The notes beneath the pieces are model-generated. The model saw only the letters and a list, made by a program, of their open reading frames with translations, made no database searches and was not told where the DNA came from. A stretch of DNA of 64,000 bases from Actinophytocola xinjiangensis. Lineage in GTDB: Bacteria; Actinomycetota; Actinomycetes; Mycobacteriales; Pseudonocardiaceae. The stretch is from contig NZ_MSIF01000020.1 in NCBI RefSeq assembly GCF_001921215.1, forward strand, positions 62,001 through 126,000, written 5' to 3'. Below, piece after piece: positions 1 through 8,115 of this stretch. The translations under genes were made by a program, and so were the position numbers. Every line of letters starts with the position of its first letter. Position 1 is the first letter of the stretch.

Positions 1-648
1 CTGCCGGCCCGAGCGGTACTGGGCGATCATGTACTGCGCGCACAGCCGCTCGTTCATCGGGTAGCGCGCGGTCAGCTCCGCCAGCTCGCTGAGCAGGTGG
101 TGGTGGCGCCCCAGCCACAGGTCGGCGTCGACACAGTCCTCCACGACGCCCAACCGGCTCTCCTCCAGGCGGTTGACGTGCACGCTCAGCGGGTGCCCGG
201 CCGCCACGTCGACCAGCGCCGGCCCGCGCCACATCGCCAGGGCGCGGCGCATCGAGTCCGACGCCGCCTGGTAGTCGTCGCGGGCCATCTCCTGCAGTCC
301 CTTGCGGGCCAACACCTCGTAGTGGCCGGCGTCGAGGTCCCGGCGGTTGATCCGCAGCGAGTACCCGGTGTGCCGGGTGACCAGCAGCGTCTTGCCGACG
401 TCGGACTTGCTCATGCCCATCGCGTCGCCGATGCGTTGGCGCAGGTGCAGGATGTAGGTCTGTAACGTCTGTTGCGAGGTCTCCGGGGGTTCGTTGCCCC
501 ACAGCTCCTCCAGCAGTACCCGCACCGAGACGATCTCCCCGGCGTGCAACGCCAGCAGGGCGAGCACCTGCCGGTGCTTGGCCGCGCTTGGCGTGATCGC
601 GTCGCCGTTCACGTAGGTCTCCAACGGACCCAGCACATTGATCTGCAT
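1..648 (-). CDS. SARP/AfsR-family transcriptional activator (3' part outside window)
   Basis: Read from the minus strand, 216 codons are visible and the frame runs off the left edge. Residues 1-95 form an OmpR-like winged-helix domain (starts MQINVLGPLE, then the LWGNEPP and LQTYILHLRQRIG segments). Bacterial transcriptional activation domain helices follow (ALAMWRGPAL, ARYPMNERLCAQYM). This is the architecture of SARP activators of antibiotic and RiPP clusters. ATG at 648 is preferred over ATG at 654 because a GGAGG box lies about 8 nt upstream of it. The gene is divergent from the azole-RiPP genes that begin near 0.9 kb, so it is the likely pathway-specific activator (inference). Whether ATPase/TPR domains follow cannot be seen. 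Confidence 0.85.
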   Translation of the reverse strand, partial: MQINVLGPLETYVNGDAITPSAAKHRQVLALLALHAGEIVSVRVLLEELWGNEPPETSQQTLQTYILHLRQRIGDAMGMSKSDVGKTLLVTRHTGYSLRINRRDLDAGHYEVLARKGLQEMARDDYQAASDSMRRALAMWRGPALVDVAAGHPLSVHVNRLEESRLGVVEDCVDADLWLGRHHHLLSELAELTARYPMNERLCAQYMIAQYRSGRQ

Positions 649-900
649 GGCCATGACCTCCCAAGCTCGGCCGGGTTGGCGTGTCTGGCGACTGGCCGAA
701 GCACTGGGGCAACGCTCGCAGATCGATCGAGCCACCGGCAGTGACCACGGCACGAACGACGATGTGAAAACTCTGGGGACAAGACATGAGAAACGCATAC
801 CCCACTCATGATCCGGGCACTGGTCGCGTACGCGCGTGGTACCGACACTTTCCTTCAGGGCCGTTGAGGTCGTACCACTCGAGTCCAGAGGGAGCCACCC

Positions 901-948
901 ATGATCAACTGGAACGAACCCTTCACCCTCGTGGGGCGTGCGGCATGA
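901..948 (+). CDS. 15-residue peptide ORF, candidate RiPP precursor or leader
   Basis: ATG at 901 lies about 6 nt after a GAGGGAG box and encodes MINWNEPFTLVGRAA followed by TGA. The stop overlaps the start of the cyclodehydratase (GCATGA), a coupling typical of real genes. The W-x-x-P-F...G pattern is reminiscent of the N-termini of PqqA-like and lasso-type leader peptides (general impression, no search made). It holds a single Thr and no Ser or Cys, so it is a poor azoline substrate as it stands. It may be the precursor, a truncated relic, or only a short translational coupling ORF. Confidence 0.4.
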   Translation: MINWNEPFTLVGRAA

Positions 949-3239
949 CCGGCATCGAGGTGGGTTCGGAGCGGGTCGGCTTCAAACGCCACCTACGGGC
1001 CGAGGTCGGCAACGGCATCACCTACCTGTTCTCCGAGCGCGGCATGACGACCCTGCGCGGCGCGGACATCTCCTCGATCACCCCGCTGCTCGACGGCACC
1101 CGCAGCCTGGAGGAGCTGCTCGACGACACCCCGCAGGACATGCCGAGGGAGAAGGTCGAGGCGGTCGTCAACCAGCTCAACGAGGCCGGCCTGATCTCGG
1201 TCCGCCGCTCGGACACCGAGCTGAACGCCGACGAGCCCACCCTCGCGTACTGGGACACCGCCGGCCTCGACGCCGACGAGGCGGTCGCCAGCACGGTGAC
1301 CAAGTCCATCGCGGTGTTCACCGTCGGCGAGGTCGACACCGTCGCCGCCTGGTCGGCCTTCCGCGCCGCCGGGCTCGCGGTCACCGCCGGCATGCCGCTG
1401 GACCCCGCCCACCTCGACGTCGACCTCCCGGTCGTGATCTGCGACGACTACCTCAACCCGTGCCTTGGCGAGATGGCCGACGCGATGCAGGTCGTCGGCA
1501 TCCCGTGGCTGCTGGCCAAACCGGCCGGCGCGCAGCTGTGGATCGGCCCGTTCTTCGAGCCCAAGGGCAGGAACGCCTCCTGCTGGTACTGCCTGGCCGA
1601 GCGGCTGCGCAGCCACCGCCTGGCCGAGACCTGCGCGGTCGACGAGCTGGGCCGCCCCGGCCCGATCAGTCCGCCGATGGCGTCGGTGACCCCGCTGTCC
1701 AGCGCCGCCATGGACCTGGTCGCGTTGGAGGCCACCAAGTGGCTGGCCGGCCAGCGCTACGCCGGCCAGCGCGCGGTGTGGGTGATGGACAGCCTCGACC
1801 TGACCTCCCGCCACCACGAGATGCGGGGCCGCCCGCAGTGCGGGCTCTGCGGTGACCCGGACCTGATGCGCGAGCAGGTGTCCCGCCCGGTGGTGCTCTC
1901 CTCCCGGACCAAGGCCGCCGGCGGCTGGCACCGCGCGCTCACCCCCGAGGAGACCCTGGCCCGCTACCAGCACCTGGTCAGCCCGGTCACCGGCGTGATC
2001 AAGGAGATCCACCGCGACCGGCGCGGCCCCTCGCTGTTCCAGTCCTACCGCTCCGGCCAGAACTCGGCGTCGAACGTGCGCTCCCTCGACGTGCTGCGCG
2101 CGACGCTGCGGATGGAGAACGGCGGCAAGGGCGTCACCGGGCTGGAGGCCGAGGTCGGCGCGCTGTGCGAGGCCGTCGAGCGTTACAGCGGCACCTACCA
2201 GGGCGACGAGACCCGCATCCGGGGCAGCCTGGAGTCGCTGGGCGAGAGCGCGGTGGACCCGCGCACGGTCCAGGGTTTCCACGACCGCCAGTTCCGTGAC
2301 CGCACCGGCTGGAACGCCAACCACTCGCAGTTCCAGCACGTCTGCGACCCGTTCGAGGACGACGCCGAGCTGGACTGGTCGCCGGTGTGGTCGCTGACCG
2401 CCCAGACCCATCGCCTGCTGCCGACCGGGATGCTGTACTTCGGCGCGCCGGTCGAGCCGGGCCCCCGGTTCGTGCAGGCCGACTCCAACGGCAACGCCGC
2501 CGGCTCGTCGATGGAGGACGCCGTCCTGCAGGGGATGCTGGAGCTGGTGGAGCGCGACTCGGTGGCGCTGTGGTGGTACAACCGCACGCCGGTGCCGGGC
2601 GTGGACCTCGACGCGTTCGGCGACCCGTGGCTGACCGAGGTGCGCGACACCTACGCGGCCATCGACCGCGACGTGTGGGTCCTGGACGTCACCGCCGATC
2701 TCGGGATCCCGACGATGGCCGCGGTGACCCGGCGCCGTAGCGGTGACCGCGAGGACATCATGTTCGGTTTCGGCGCGCACCTGGACCCGAGGGTCGCGTT
2801 GCGGCGGGCGCTGACCGAGCTGAACCAGCTGATGCCGGCGATGATCGCCAAGGGTGACGGCGACCGGTACGAGTGCGACGACCCGGACGCCCTGCGCTGG
2901 TGGCGGGAGGCGACGGTGGCCAACCAGCCCTACCTGCTGCCGGCGGAGAACGTGGCGCCGCGCGGTCCGGCCGACCACGCCTACCAGCCGAGCAACGACC
3001 TGCTGACCGACGTCACGCGGATCCAGTCGCTGCTGGCCGAGCGGGGCATGGAGGTGCTGGTCCTCGACCAGACCCGGCCCGATGTCGGCATGCCGGTGGT
3101 GAAGGTCATCGTGCCGGGTCTGCGCCACTTCTGGGCGCGGTTCGGTCCCGGCCGGCTCTACGACGTTCCCGTCCAGCTCGGCCGGCTCGCCGCGCCGACT
3201 TCCTACGAGGAGCTCAACCCGTTCCCACTCTTCATGTGA
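945..3239 (+). CDS. TOMM/LAP cyclodehydratase: ThiF-like leader-binding domain fused to YcaO
   Basis: The 764-residue protein should convert Cys/Ser/Thr of a precursor peptide to azolines using ATP. Residues 1-320 resemble the ocin-ThiF-like partner with a recognition-element-like N-terminus. They include two CxxC pairs (about 213/216 and 299/302) that would hold structural zinc. The YcaO domain follows: EAVERYSG near 408, EDAVLQGMLELVERDS at 515-535, and a proline-rich C-terminus (NPFPLFM) recalling the PxP tail of azoline-forming YcaO proteins. The frame is open upstream to 786, but ATG 945 starts the homologous region and overlaps the 15-residue ORF. A SagB dehydrogenase gene follows, so the product is probably an azole peptide (inference). 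Confidence 0.88.
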   Translation: MTGIEVGSERVGFKRHLRAEVGNGITYLFSERGMTTLRGADISSITPLLDGTRSLEELLDDTPQDMPREKVEAVVNQLNEAGLISVRRSDTELNADEPTLAYWDTAGLDADEAVASTVTKSIAVFTVGEVDTVAAWSAFRAAGLAVTAGMPLDPAHLDVDLPVVICDDYLNPCLGEMADAMQVVGIPWLLAKPAGAQLWIGPFFEPKGRNASCWYCLAERLRSHRLAETCAVDELGRPGPISPPMASVTPLSSAAMDLVALEATKWLAGQRYAGQRAVWVMDSLDLTSRHHEMRGRPQCGLCGDPDLMREQVSRPVVLSSRTKAAGGWHRALTPEETLARYQHLVSPVTGVIKEIHRDRRGPSLFQSYRSGQNSASNVRSLDVLRATLRMENGGKGVTGLEAEVGALCEAVERYSGTYQGDETRIRGSLESLGESAVDPRTVQGFHDRQFRDRTGWNANHSQFQHVCDPFEDDAELDWSPVWSLTAQTHRLLPTGMLYFGAPVEPGPRFVQADSNGNAAGSSMEDAVLQGMLELVERDSVALWWYNRTPVPGVDLDAFGDPWLTEVRDTYAAIDRDVWVLDVTADLGIPTMAAVTRRRSGDREDIMFGFGAHLDPRVALRRALTELNQLMPAMIAKGDGDRYECDDPDALRWWREATVANQPYLLPAENVAPRGPADHAYQPSNDLLTDVTRIQSLLAERGMEVLVLDQTRPDVGMPVVKVIVPGLRHFWARFGPGRLYDVPVQLGRLAAPTSYEELNPFPLFM

Positions 3240-3252
3240 CATCGCCGCACAG

Positions 3253-3278
3253 GGCACCCGGCGAGATCGCCGGGTGCC
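3253..3278 (+). terminator. Perfect 11-12 bp hairpin between cyclodehydratase and dehydrogenase genes
   Basis: The arms GGCACCCGGCGA and TCGCCGGGTGCC flank two bases, 13 nt after the cyclodehydratase stop. No U-tract follows. It could act as a terminator or attenuator, or as an mRNA-stabilising element that sets the ratio of the two enzymes. Confidence 0.6.
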
Positions 3279-3337
3279 GTGTCATGCCATGGCCGGTGCC
3301 AGTGTCGGGGCCGGCGTACGCCAAGGAGTACACAGTC

Positions 3338-4771
3338 ATGCCGACCGAGGCCGATCAGCCACCGCCCGCGCGGGTCCATCTGCGGGCGCTGAGCGAGGAC
3401 GTCCTGATCGAGCAGCCGGACGATGACGAGTCACGCCTGCGCGCGGTGACCAGATGGGGTGAGTTCGTCATCGAGGACGTGACCACCGCCATCCGCCACG
3501 CGCTGGTCCGGATGAGCATGGGCCCGAGCTCGGTGGCCAACATCGAGCCGTCGGCCCCGGTCGAGCGGGCGACGCTGGCTCGGATCCTGGACACCGTGAG
3601 CGGTTCGGTGATCCACACGCTGCACCTGGACGACGGCGGCGGCGAGCTGCTCTCGGTGGTCCCGACCGCCGAGCACGCCCGGTTCCGGGTGCACCCGGTC
3701 GAGGAGAACCAGCCGCTGCGGCTGTCGCGGTTCGCGGCCATCCGCACCGGGCGTGACGAGCTGGTGCTGGAGTCGTCGGTGGCGCCCTTCCAGATCGCGC
3801 TGCACCGGTCGCTGGCCTACCGGGTGGTGATCTCGCTGGGCATCGCGACCTCGATCGAGGAGCTGGCGGCGGCGCTGCGGGTGTCCAGGGCGGTGGTGGC
3901 CGACCTGGTCGGGTACCTGGTGGCGGCCGGGGCCGTGCTGATCGGGCGGTGGCTGCCCGGTTCCCCGCCGGTCGCGGTCTTCGGCGAGGACACCGATCCG
4001 GCGCTGGCCCAGTGGTCCCACCACGACCTGATGTTCCACACCCGTTCCCGCAACGGCCTCGACCAGCTCACGCCGGCGCCGGCGCCCAGCGGGGACCCAC
4101 CGCCGTCGGCCAAGCAGGTACCGCCAGGCAAACGTTTTCCGCTTTACAAACCGGACGCCGGGGAGCTGTCGGACGGCGAGCCGTCGCTGACCGAGGTGAT
4201 CGAGTACGACCGGGTCGGCCAGGACGTGTCGGACCGGCCGCTGGCCGAGCGCCAGATCGGCGAACTGCTCTACCGGGCGGCCAGGGTGCGGACCCAGTCG
4301 GGGGCGGCCCCCGAGACCGCGCAGCGGCCGTACCTGAGCATGGCCGGGCTCTACGAGCTGGAGCTGTACCTGACGATCAACCGGTGCGCCGAGCTGCCGC
4401 GCGGGATCTACCACTACGATCCGACCGGGCACTTCCTGACGCTGGTCAACGACTCGGAGAGCGATCTGGTCCGGTTGCTGGACAACGCGAAGGTGGCCGC
4501 CGGCCGCGACGAGCGACCCTCGGCGCTGATCACGGTGACCGCCAGGGCCGACCGGCTGCTGGCCCTGGCCAGTGGATCGGGGTACGCCACGACGCTGATG
4601 CATCTCGGTGCGCTGCAACAGACATTGCACCTGGTGGCGACGATCGCCGGGCTCGCGTCGTGCCCGCTTTCGCTGGACACGACCGACTCCACCGATCGGG
4701 CGCTCCGACTCGACTGGCCGACGGAAGTCGGCATCGGCGAATGCATCATCGGGCACCGTGAGCGGCCCTAA
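3338..4771 (+). CDS. SagB-type FMN dehydrogenase of the azole-RiPP cluster
   Basis: This 477-residue protein should oxidise azolines to azoles with FMN. The C-terminal half (about 270-475) is a nitroreductase-fold SagB domain: YRAARVRTQ, then GLYELELYLTINRCAELPRGIYHYDP, LMHLGALQQTLHLVATIAGLASCPL and VGIGECIIGH. The N-terminal 230 residues match the extra domain of actinobacterial SagB proteins and contain a winged-helix-like stretch (IEELAAALRVSRAVVADLV). ATG 3338 is chosen for an AGGAG box 9 nt upstream. It lies about 100 nt downstream of the cyclodehydratase, beyond a hairpin. No transporter, protease or conventional precursor gene is seen next to it. Confidence 0.82.
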   Translation: MPTEADQPPPARVHLRALSEDVLIEQPDDDESRLRAVTRWGEFVIEDVTTAIRHALVRMSMGPSSVANIEPSAPVERATLARILDTVSGSVIHTLHLDDGGGELLSVVPTAEHARFRVHPVEENQPLRLSRFAAIRTGRDELVLESSVAPFQIALHRSLAYRVVISLGIATSIEELAAALRVSRAVVADLVGYLVAAGAVLIGRWLPGSPPVAVFGEDTDPALAQWSHHDLMFHTRSRNGLDQLTPAPAPSGDPPPSAKQVPPGKRFPLYKPDAGELSDGEPSLTEVIEYDRVGQDVSDRPLAERQIGELLYRAARVRTQSGAAPETAQRPYLSMAGLYELELYLTINRCAELPRGIYHYDPTGHFLTLVNDSESDLVRLLDNAKVAAGRDERPSALITVTARADRLLALASGSGYATTLMHLGALQQTLHLVATIAGLASCPLSLDTTDSTDRALRLDWPTEVGIGECIIGHRERP

Positions 4772-4811
4772 TTGGTAACCTCTACGCGGTATCAATTTCG
4801 GATAGCTTCCG

Positions 4812-4834
4812 TATACTGTGGTAACGAACGTTAC
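4812..4834 (+). promoter_or_regulatory. Promoter -10 (TATACT) followed by palindrome GTAACG-AA-CGTTAC
   Basis: TATACT at 4812-4817 is followed 3 nt later by a perfect 6+6 bp inverted repeat at 4821-4834, about where transcription would start. This lies 30-50 nt before the histidine kinase start. The layout suggests an operator for negative control or autoregulation. No convincing -35 was seen. Confidence 0.5.
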
Positions 4835-4864
4835 AGAGGACGGGCGCACGACAGGGGAACCTTC

Positions 4865-6112
4865 ATGGAGGACGACTTACTGTCGTCGAAGGTCGACGGC
4901 AGCTCACGGGTGCACAACAGATCGAATATGGCCCCACTGCTGGCAAACACGGTTCTGGTAACCGTGTTTATCGGTTTCTGCGTGATGTCCTCGATCGGCA
5001 TATTGAGTACCAGCAATCCGCCGATCACAGTGGCATTGTCGCTCGCCTACACAGTTGCTCTGCTCGCCCTGCAACTCGCCTATTTCAGCAGGGCCTCCTA
5101 CCGCCCCAAACCACCGTGGTCCTATGTGGCCCTGCTGGCCCAGGCGTGCCTGGTGTACCTGCCGCTGCTGCAGTACGGCCAGGCCTGGGTGAGCCGGCCC
5201 GGCTTCCTGGCCGGCAGTGTCCTGTTGGTACTGAACGCCAGCGCCGCGGTGCCGCTGTTCGTCCTCGTCGTGGCCAGCATGGGGTGGATCCAGGGCCAGC
5301 TGAGCGGTTCCGGCGCCGACATCGCCTACACCACCGTCTCCACGGTGATCACCGGCCTGGTCGTCTTCGGCCTGAGCCGGCTGACCAAACTGGTCAACGA
5401 ACTGCACGCGGCCCGCAACGAGCTGGCGCAACTGGCGGTGGCCAAGGAGCGACTGCGGTTCGCCCGCGACCTGCACGACCTGCTCGGCATGAGCCTGTCG
5501 GCCATCACCCTCAAGAGTGAGCTGACCAGCCGGCTCATCGCCGACCACCCGACCAAGGCCAGCGAGGAGCTGGCGGCGATCCTGACCGTGTCCCGGCGCG
5601 CGCTCGCCGACGTCCGCTCGGTCGCCAGCGGCTACCACCGCCTCTCGCTCAACGAGGAGTGCGACTCCGCCGAGTCGGTGCTGCGCACCGCCGACGTCGA
5701 GGTCGTCCTGCGCCGCGAGTACGACGAGATGCCGGCCAAGGTCTCCACCCTGCTGGCGACCGTGCTGCGCGAGGGCGTGACCAACGTGCTGCGCCACAGC
5801 AAGGCCGAGCGCTGCGACATCGTCATCGCCCAGGAGTCGCACTCGGTGCGGATCGAGATGGTCAACGACGGCGCGGCCCGCGAACCGGGCGGGGACCCCT
5901 ACGGCACCGGCGGCAGCGGTCTGCGCAACCTGTCCGAGCGGCTGGCGGCGGCCTGCGGCGAGCTGGCCACCGAACAGCTCGACGACGACCGGTTCCGGCT
6001 CGTGGCCACGATCCCGCTGCTGGAGTCCGCGCCGAGGGACGGCGACGACCTGTTCACAGCCAGCCGGCGTCCTTGGCGATTCGGATCGCGTCGACACGAT
6101 TCCGTGCGTTGA
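4865..6112 (+). CDS. Membrane sensor histidine kinase, NarL/DesK type
   Basis: The 415-residue protein has several hydrophobic segments between about residues 20 and 170 (LLANTVLVTVFIGFCVM, ALSLAYTVALLALQLAY, LLVLNASAAVPLFVLVVASM). A HisKA_3 dimerisation domain follows, with the phosphoacceptor His at about 204 in RFARDLHDLLGMSL. A HATPase_c domain comes next (LREGVTNVLRHSKAERC; GTGGSGLRNLSERL). ATG 4865 is chosen for the upstream AGGGG box; the frame is open further upstream. Its likely partner is the convergent response regulator, whose 3' end it overlaps by 59 bp. The signal is unknown; closeness to the RiPP genes suggests regulation or immunity (inference). Confidence 0.87.
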   Translation: MEDDLLSSKVDGSSRVHNRSNMAPLLANTVLVTVFIGFCVMSSIGILSTSNPPITVALSLAYTVALLALQLAYFSRASYRPKPPWSYVALLAQACLVYLPLLQYGQAWVSRPGFLAGSVLLVLNASAAVPLFVLVVASMGWIQGQLSGSGADIAYTTVSTVITGLVVFGLSRLTKLVNELHAARNELAQLAVAKERLRFARDLHDLLGMSLSAITLKSELTSRLIADHPTKASEELAAILTVSRRALADVRSVASGYHRLSLNEECDSAESVLRTADVEVVLRREYDEMPAKVSTLLATVLREGVTNVLRHSKAERCDIVIAQESHSVRIEMVNDGAAREPGGDPYGTGGSGLRNLSERLAAACGELATEQLDDDRFRLVATIPLLESAPRDGDDLFTASRRPWRFGSRRHDSVR

Positions 6113-6659
6113 GCTTGGTGACCACGGTCGTCATGTAGTTGCGCACGGTCCCGGCGGACAGGAACAGCCGGGCGGCGATGTCCACGGCGTTGGCGCCGCT
6201 CTCGGTCATCCGCAGCACCTCCAGCTCGCGGCTGGTCAGCGGGCACTCCTCGGAGTCCCAGGCGGCCAGCGCCAACTCGCTGTCGATGACCCGGCGGCCC
6301 ACCGAGACCTCACGGATGGCGTTGGCCAGCTTCTCGGCCGGCGCGTCCTTGAGGATGAACCCGTTGACCCTGGCCGACAACGCCCGGCGCAGCGTGCCGG
6401 GGCGGCCAAGGCTGGTGAGGATGAGGGTGCGGCAGGAGGGCAGTCGCTCGTGCAGCTCCATGGCCGCGGACAGGCCGTCCTTGCCGGGCAGGTCGATGTC
6501 GATGACCGCGACGTCGGGCTTGTACTCCAGGGCCGCCGGCAGGATGCCGGTGCCGAAGGCCACCTCGGAGACCACGTCGATGTCCGGTTCGAGGACGAGC
6601 AGGGCTACGAGCGCGCCTCGGACCATGTGCATGTCCTCGGCAAGCAACACCTTGATCAC
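6054..6659 (-). CDS. NarL/LuxR-family response regulator
   Basis: This 201-residue two-domain regulator has a receiver domain (1-120) with acidic residues E8/D9 and phosphoacceptor Asp54 in VIDIDLPG, a switch Thr/Ser in LILTSLG, and Lys in FILKDAP. A LuxR helix-turn-helix follows (about 138-200: LTSRELEVLRMTESGANAVDIAARLFLSAGTVRNYMTTVVTKL). The start is set at GTG 6659 because VIKVLLAED is where receiver domains normally begin; the upstream open frame is low-complexity. It is tail-to-tail with the kinase gene and is its probable partner. An 8-bp palindrome GAACGTTC lies at 6752-6759 in the leader region and shares GAACGTT with the kinase promoter palindrome. Confidence 0.87.
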   Translation of the reverse strand: MIKVLLAEDMHMVRGALVALLVLEPDIDVVSEVAFGTGILPAALEYKPDVAVIDIDLPGKDGLSAAMELHERLPSCRTLILTSLGRPGTLRRALSARVNGFILKDAPAEKLANAIREVSVGRRVIDSELALAAWDSEECPLTSRELEVLRMTESGANAVDIAARLFLSAGTVRNYMTTVVTKLNARNRVDAIRIAKDAGWL

Positions 6660-6899
6660 AGGTCGCCCCCAGCTGGAATCCGCCTCCGCAGCCCAGCCAA
6701 CCTTAGCGCGCACGATGGGAGAAGTGTTGCCTCTTTCGCCATCGGTCGCTGGAACGTTCAGAGCAATCCGAACGCAACCAACCGACCGGTAGGAATTCGG
6801 CGTTGACCTCGGGGGACGCGCTCCTCGGCGGCGCGGGGGTGCCCGACCGGGCACACCACGCGCCACCAGTTCCTCCGTCGGCTACCCAGCGTGTACCGG

Positions 6900-7223
6900 T
6901 CAGCCCAGAGTGATCACGTTGTGTGCCACCAGGCCGTCGGTGAGGGTCAGCTTGACCTGTCCCCCGCCGGAGCCGTCGGCCCACTTGAAGTTCACCTCGT
7001 GCACCCCGCCCACGGTGCTGGTGTCCACCACCCTGATCTCCCCGTACGGCGGGTTGGCGCGGTAGCCGGCCTCGATCTCGGCCCGGCCCCGCATCGGCGG
7101 CGCGGGGATGCCGTTCAGCTCGATGACCCCGTCCTCGGCGTGCGCGGCGGCGAGCTTGGCGAAGTCACCGTCGCGCACGGCCTCGTTGAAGATCTTCACG
7201 TAGTTCTCGATCGCACTGTCCAT
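6900..7223 (-). CDS. SnoaL-like / NTF2-fold small protein
   Basis: The 107-residue protein starts MDSAIENYVKIFNEAVRDGDF and shows the NTF2-fold pattern AAAHAEDGVIELNGIPAPPMRGRAEIEAGY, followed by beta strands ending in VKLTLTDGLVAHNVITLG. This is the fold of SnoaL-like cyclases and ketosteroid-isomerase relatives, most of which have no assigned reaction. ATG 7223 is used because the fold starts there. It sits 119 bp downstream of the siderophore ABC operon on the same strand, perhaps as a separate unit. No substrate can be inferred. Confidence 0.7.
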   Translation of the reverse strand: MDSAIENYVKIFNEAVRDGDFAKLAAAHAEDGVIELNGIPAPPMRGRAEIEAGYRANPPYGEIRVVDTSTVGGVHEVNFKWADGSGGGQVKLTLTDGLVAHNVITLG

Positions 7224-7341
7224 GCCTGTTGTGTAGCCAGCGCGGCGACCTCGGAGCAACGTTCCCCACCCAGACTTCACCGCCGCCCGAACCGGACGAA
7301 ACCGGCCCGCCAGGCACCGCGCGCTGCGCTCGCGGTTTGCC

Positions 7342-8115
7342 TCAACCGGCCGCCGGCACGATCATCGGCGTCCCGGCGACCGGATCCGGCACCACGACAC
7401 AGTCCAGGTCGAACACCGCACCGACCAGCTCCGCGTCCACCACGTCGGCCGGCGCGCCCTCGGCGACCACCTGACCGTCGCGCATCGCCACCAGGTGGTC
7501 GGCGAACCGGCACGCCTGGTTGAGGTCGTGCAGCACGGCCACGACCGTGCGGCCCTGCTCGCGCAGCCGGCGCAGCAGCCGCAGCAGCTGGAACTGATGG
7601 GTGATGTCGAGAAAGGTTGTCGGTTCGTCCAGCAGCAGGTACCGGGTCTGCTGGGCGAGGACCATCGCCACCCACACCCGCTGCCGCTGACCGCCGGACA
7701 GCTCGCGCACGGGCCGGTCGGCCAGTTCGGCCACCCCGGCCAGCTCCATCGTCTCGGCCACCACGGCCTCGTCACCGGCCGACCAGCTCGACAGCAGCGA
7801 CTGGTGCGGGTATCGGCCACGCGCGACGAGCTGACCGGCGGTGATCGAGTCCGGCGCGCTCAGGCCCTGCGGCAGGAACCCGAGCGTGTGCGCCACGGCC
7901 CTGGTCCGCCACCCGGCCAGGTCCCGGCCGTCGAGCACCACCGAGCCCTCCGCCGGGGCCAGCAGCCGCACCAGCGCCCGCAGCAGCGTGGACTTCCCGC
8001 ACGCGTTCGGCCCGACGATCGCGGTGAACGCCCCCTCCGGCACCTCCAGGTCCAGCCCGCTGGCCACCACCCGACTCCCGTAGGCCAACGTCAGCCCCCG
8101 CGCGGACAGACTCAC
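7342..8115 (-). CDS. Ferric-siderophore ABC transporter ATPase (FepC/FecE type)
   Basis: This 257-residue cytoplasmic ATPase energises siderophore import. It has Walker A GPNACGKST, a Q-loop at LGFLPQG, signature LSGGQRQRVWVAMVLAQ, Walker B YLLLDEPTTFLDI and switch H in VLHDLNQA. The GTG start at 8115 overlaps the permease stop (GTGA) and has GGAGG 9 nt upstream. It is the last gene of the five-gene operon that begins at 11,893. Alanine replaces the usual glycine at the fourth Walker A position (GPNACGKST), as seen in several iron-chelate ATPases. Confidence 0.93.
   Translation of the reverse strand: MSLSARGLTLAYGSRVVASGLDLEVPEGAFTAIVGPNACGKSTLLRALVRLLAPAEGSVVLDGRDLAGWRTRAVAHTLGFLPQGLSAPDSITAGQLVARGRYPHQSLLSSWSAGDEAVVAETMELAGVAELADRPVRELSGGQRQRVWVAMVLAQQTRYLLLDEPTTFLDITHQFQLLRLLRRLREQGRTVVAVLHDLNQACRFADHLVAMRDGQVVAEGAPADVVDAELVGAVFDLDCVVVPDPVAGTPMIVPAAG

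Noticed and set aside
786..944. N-terminal extension of the cyclodehydratase from ATG 786
   Set aside because: The region lacks family similarity, has no ribosome site and would read through the leader and the 15-residue ORF; ATG 945 fits the family start.
993..3257. Long minus-strand open frame opposite the cyclodehydratase
   Set aside because: Its protein is low-complexity (runs of H, R, V, Q, G), typical of the shadow of a GC-rich gene, while the plus strand shows clear YcaO and CxxC motifs.
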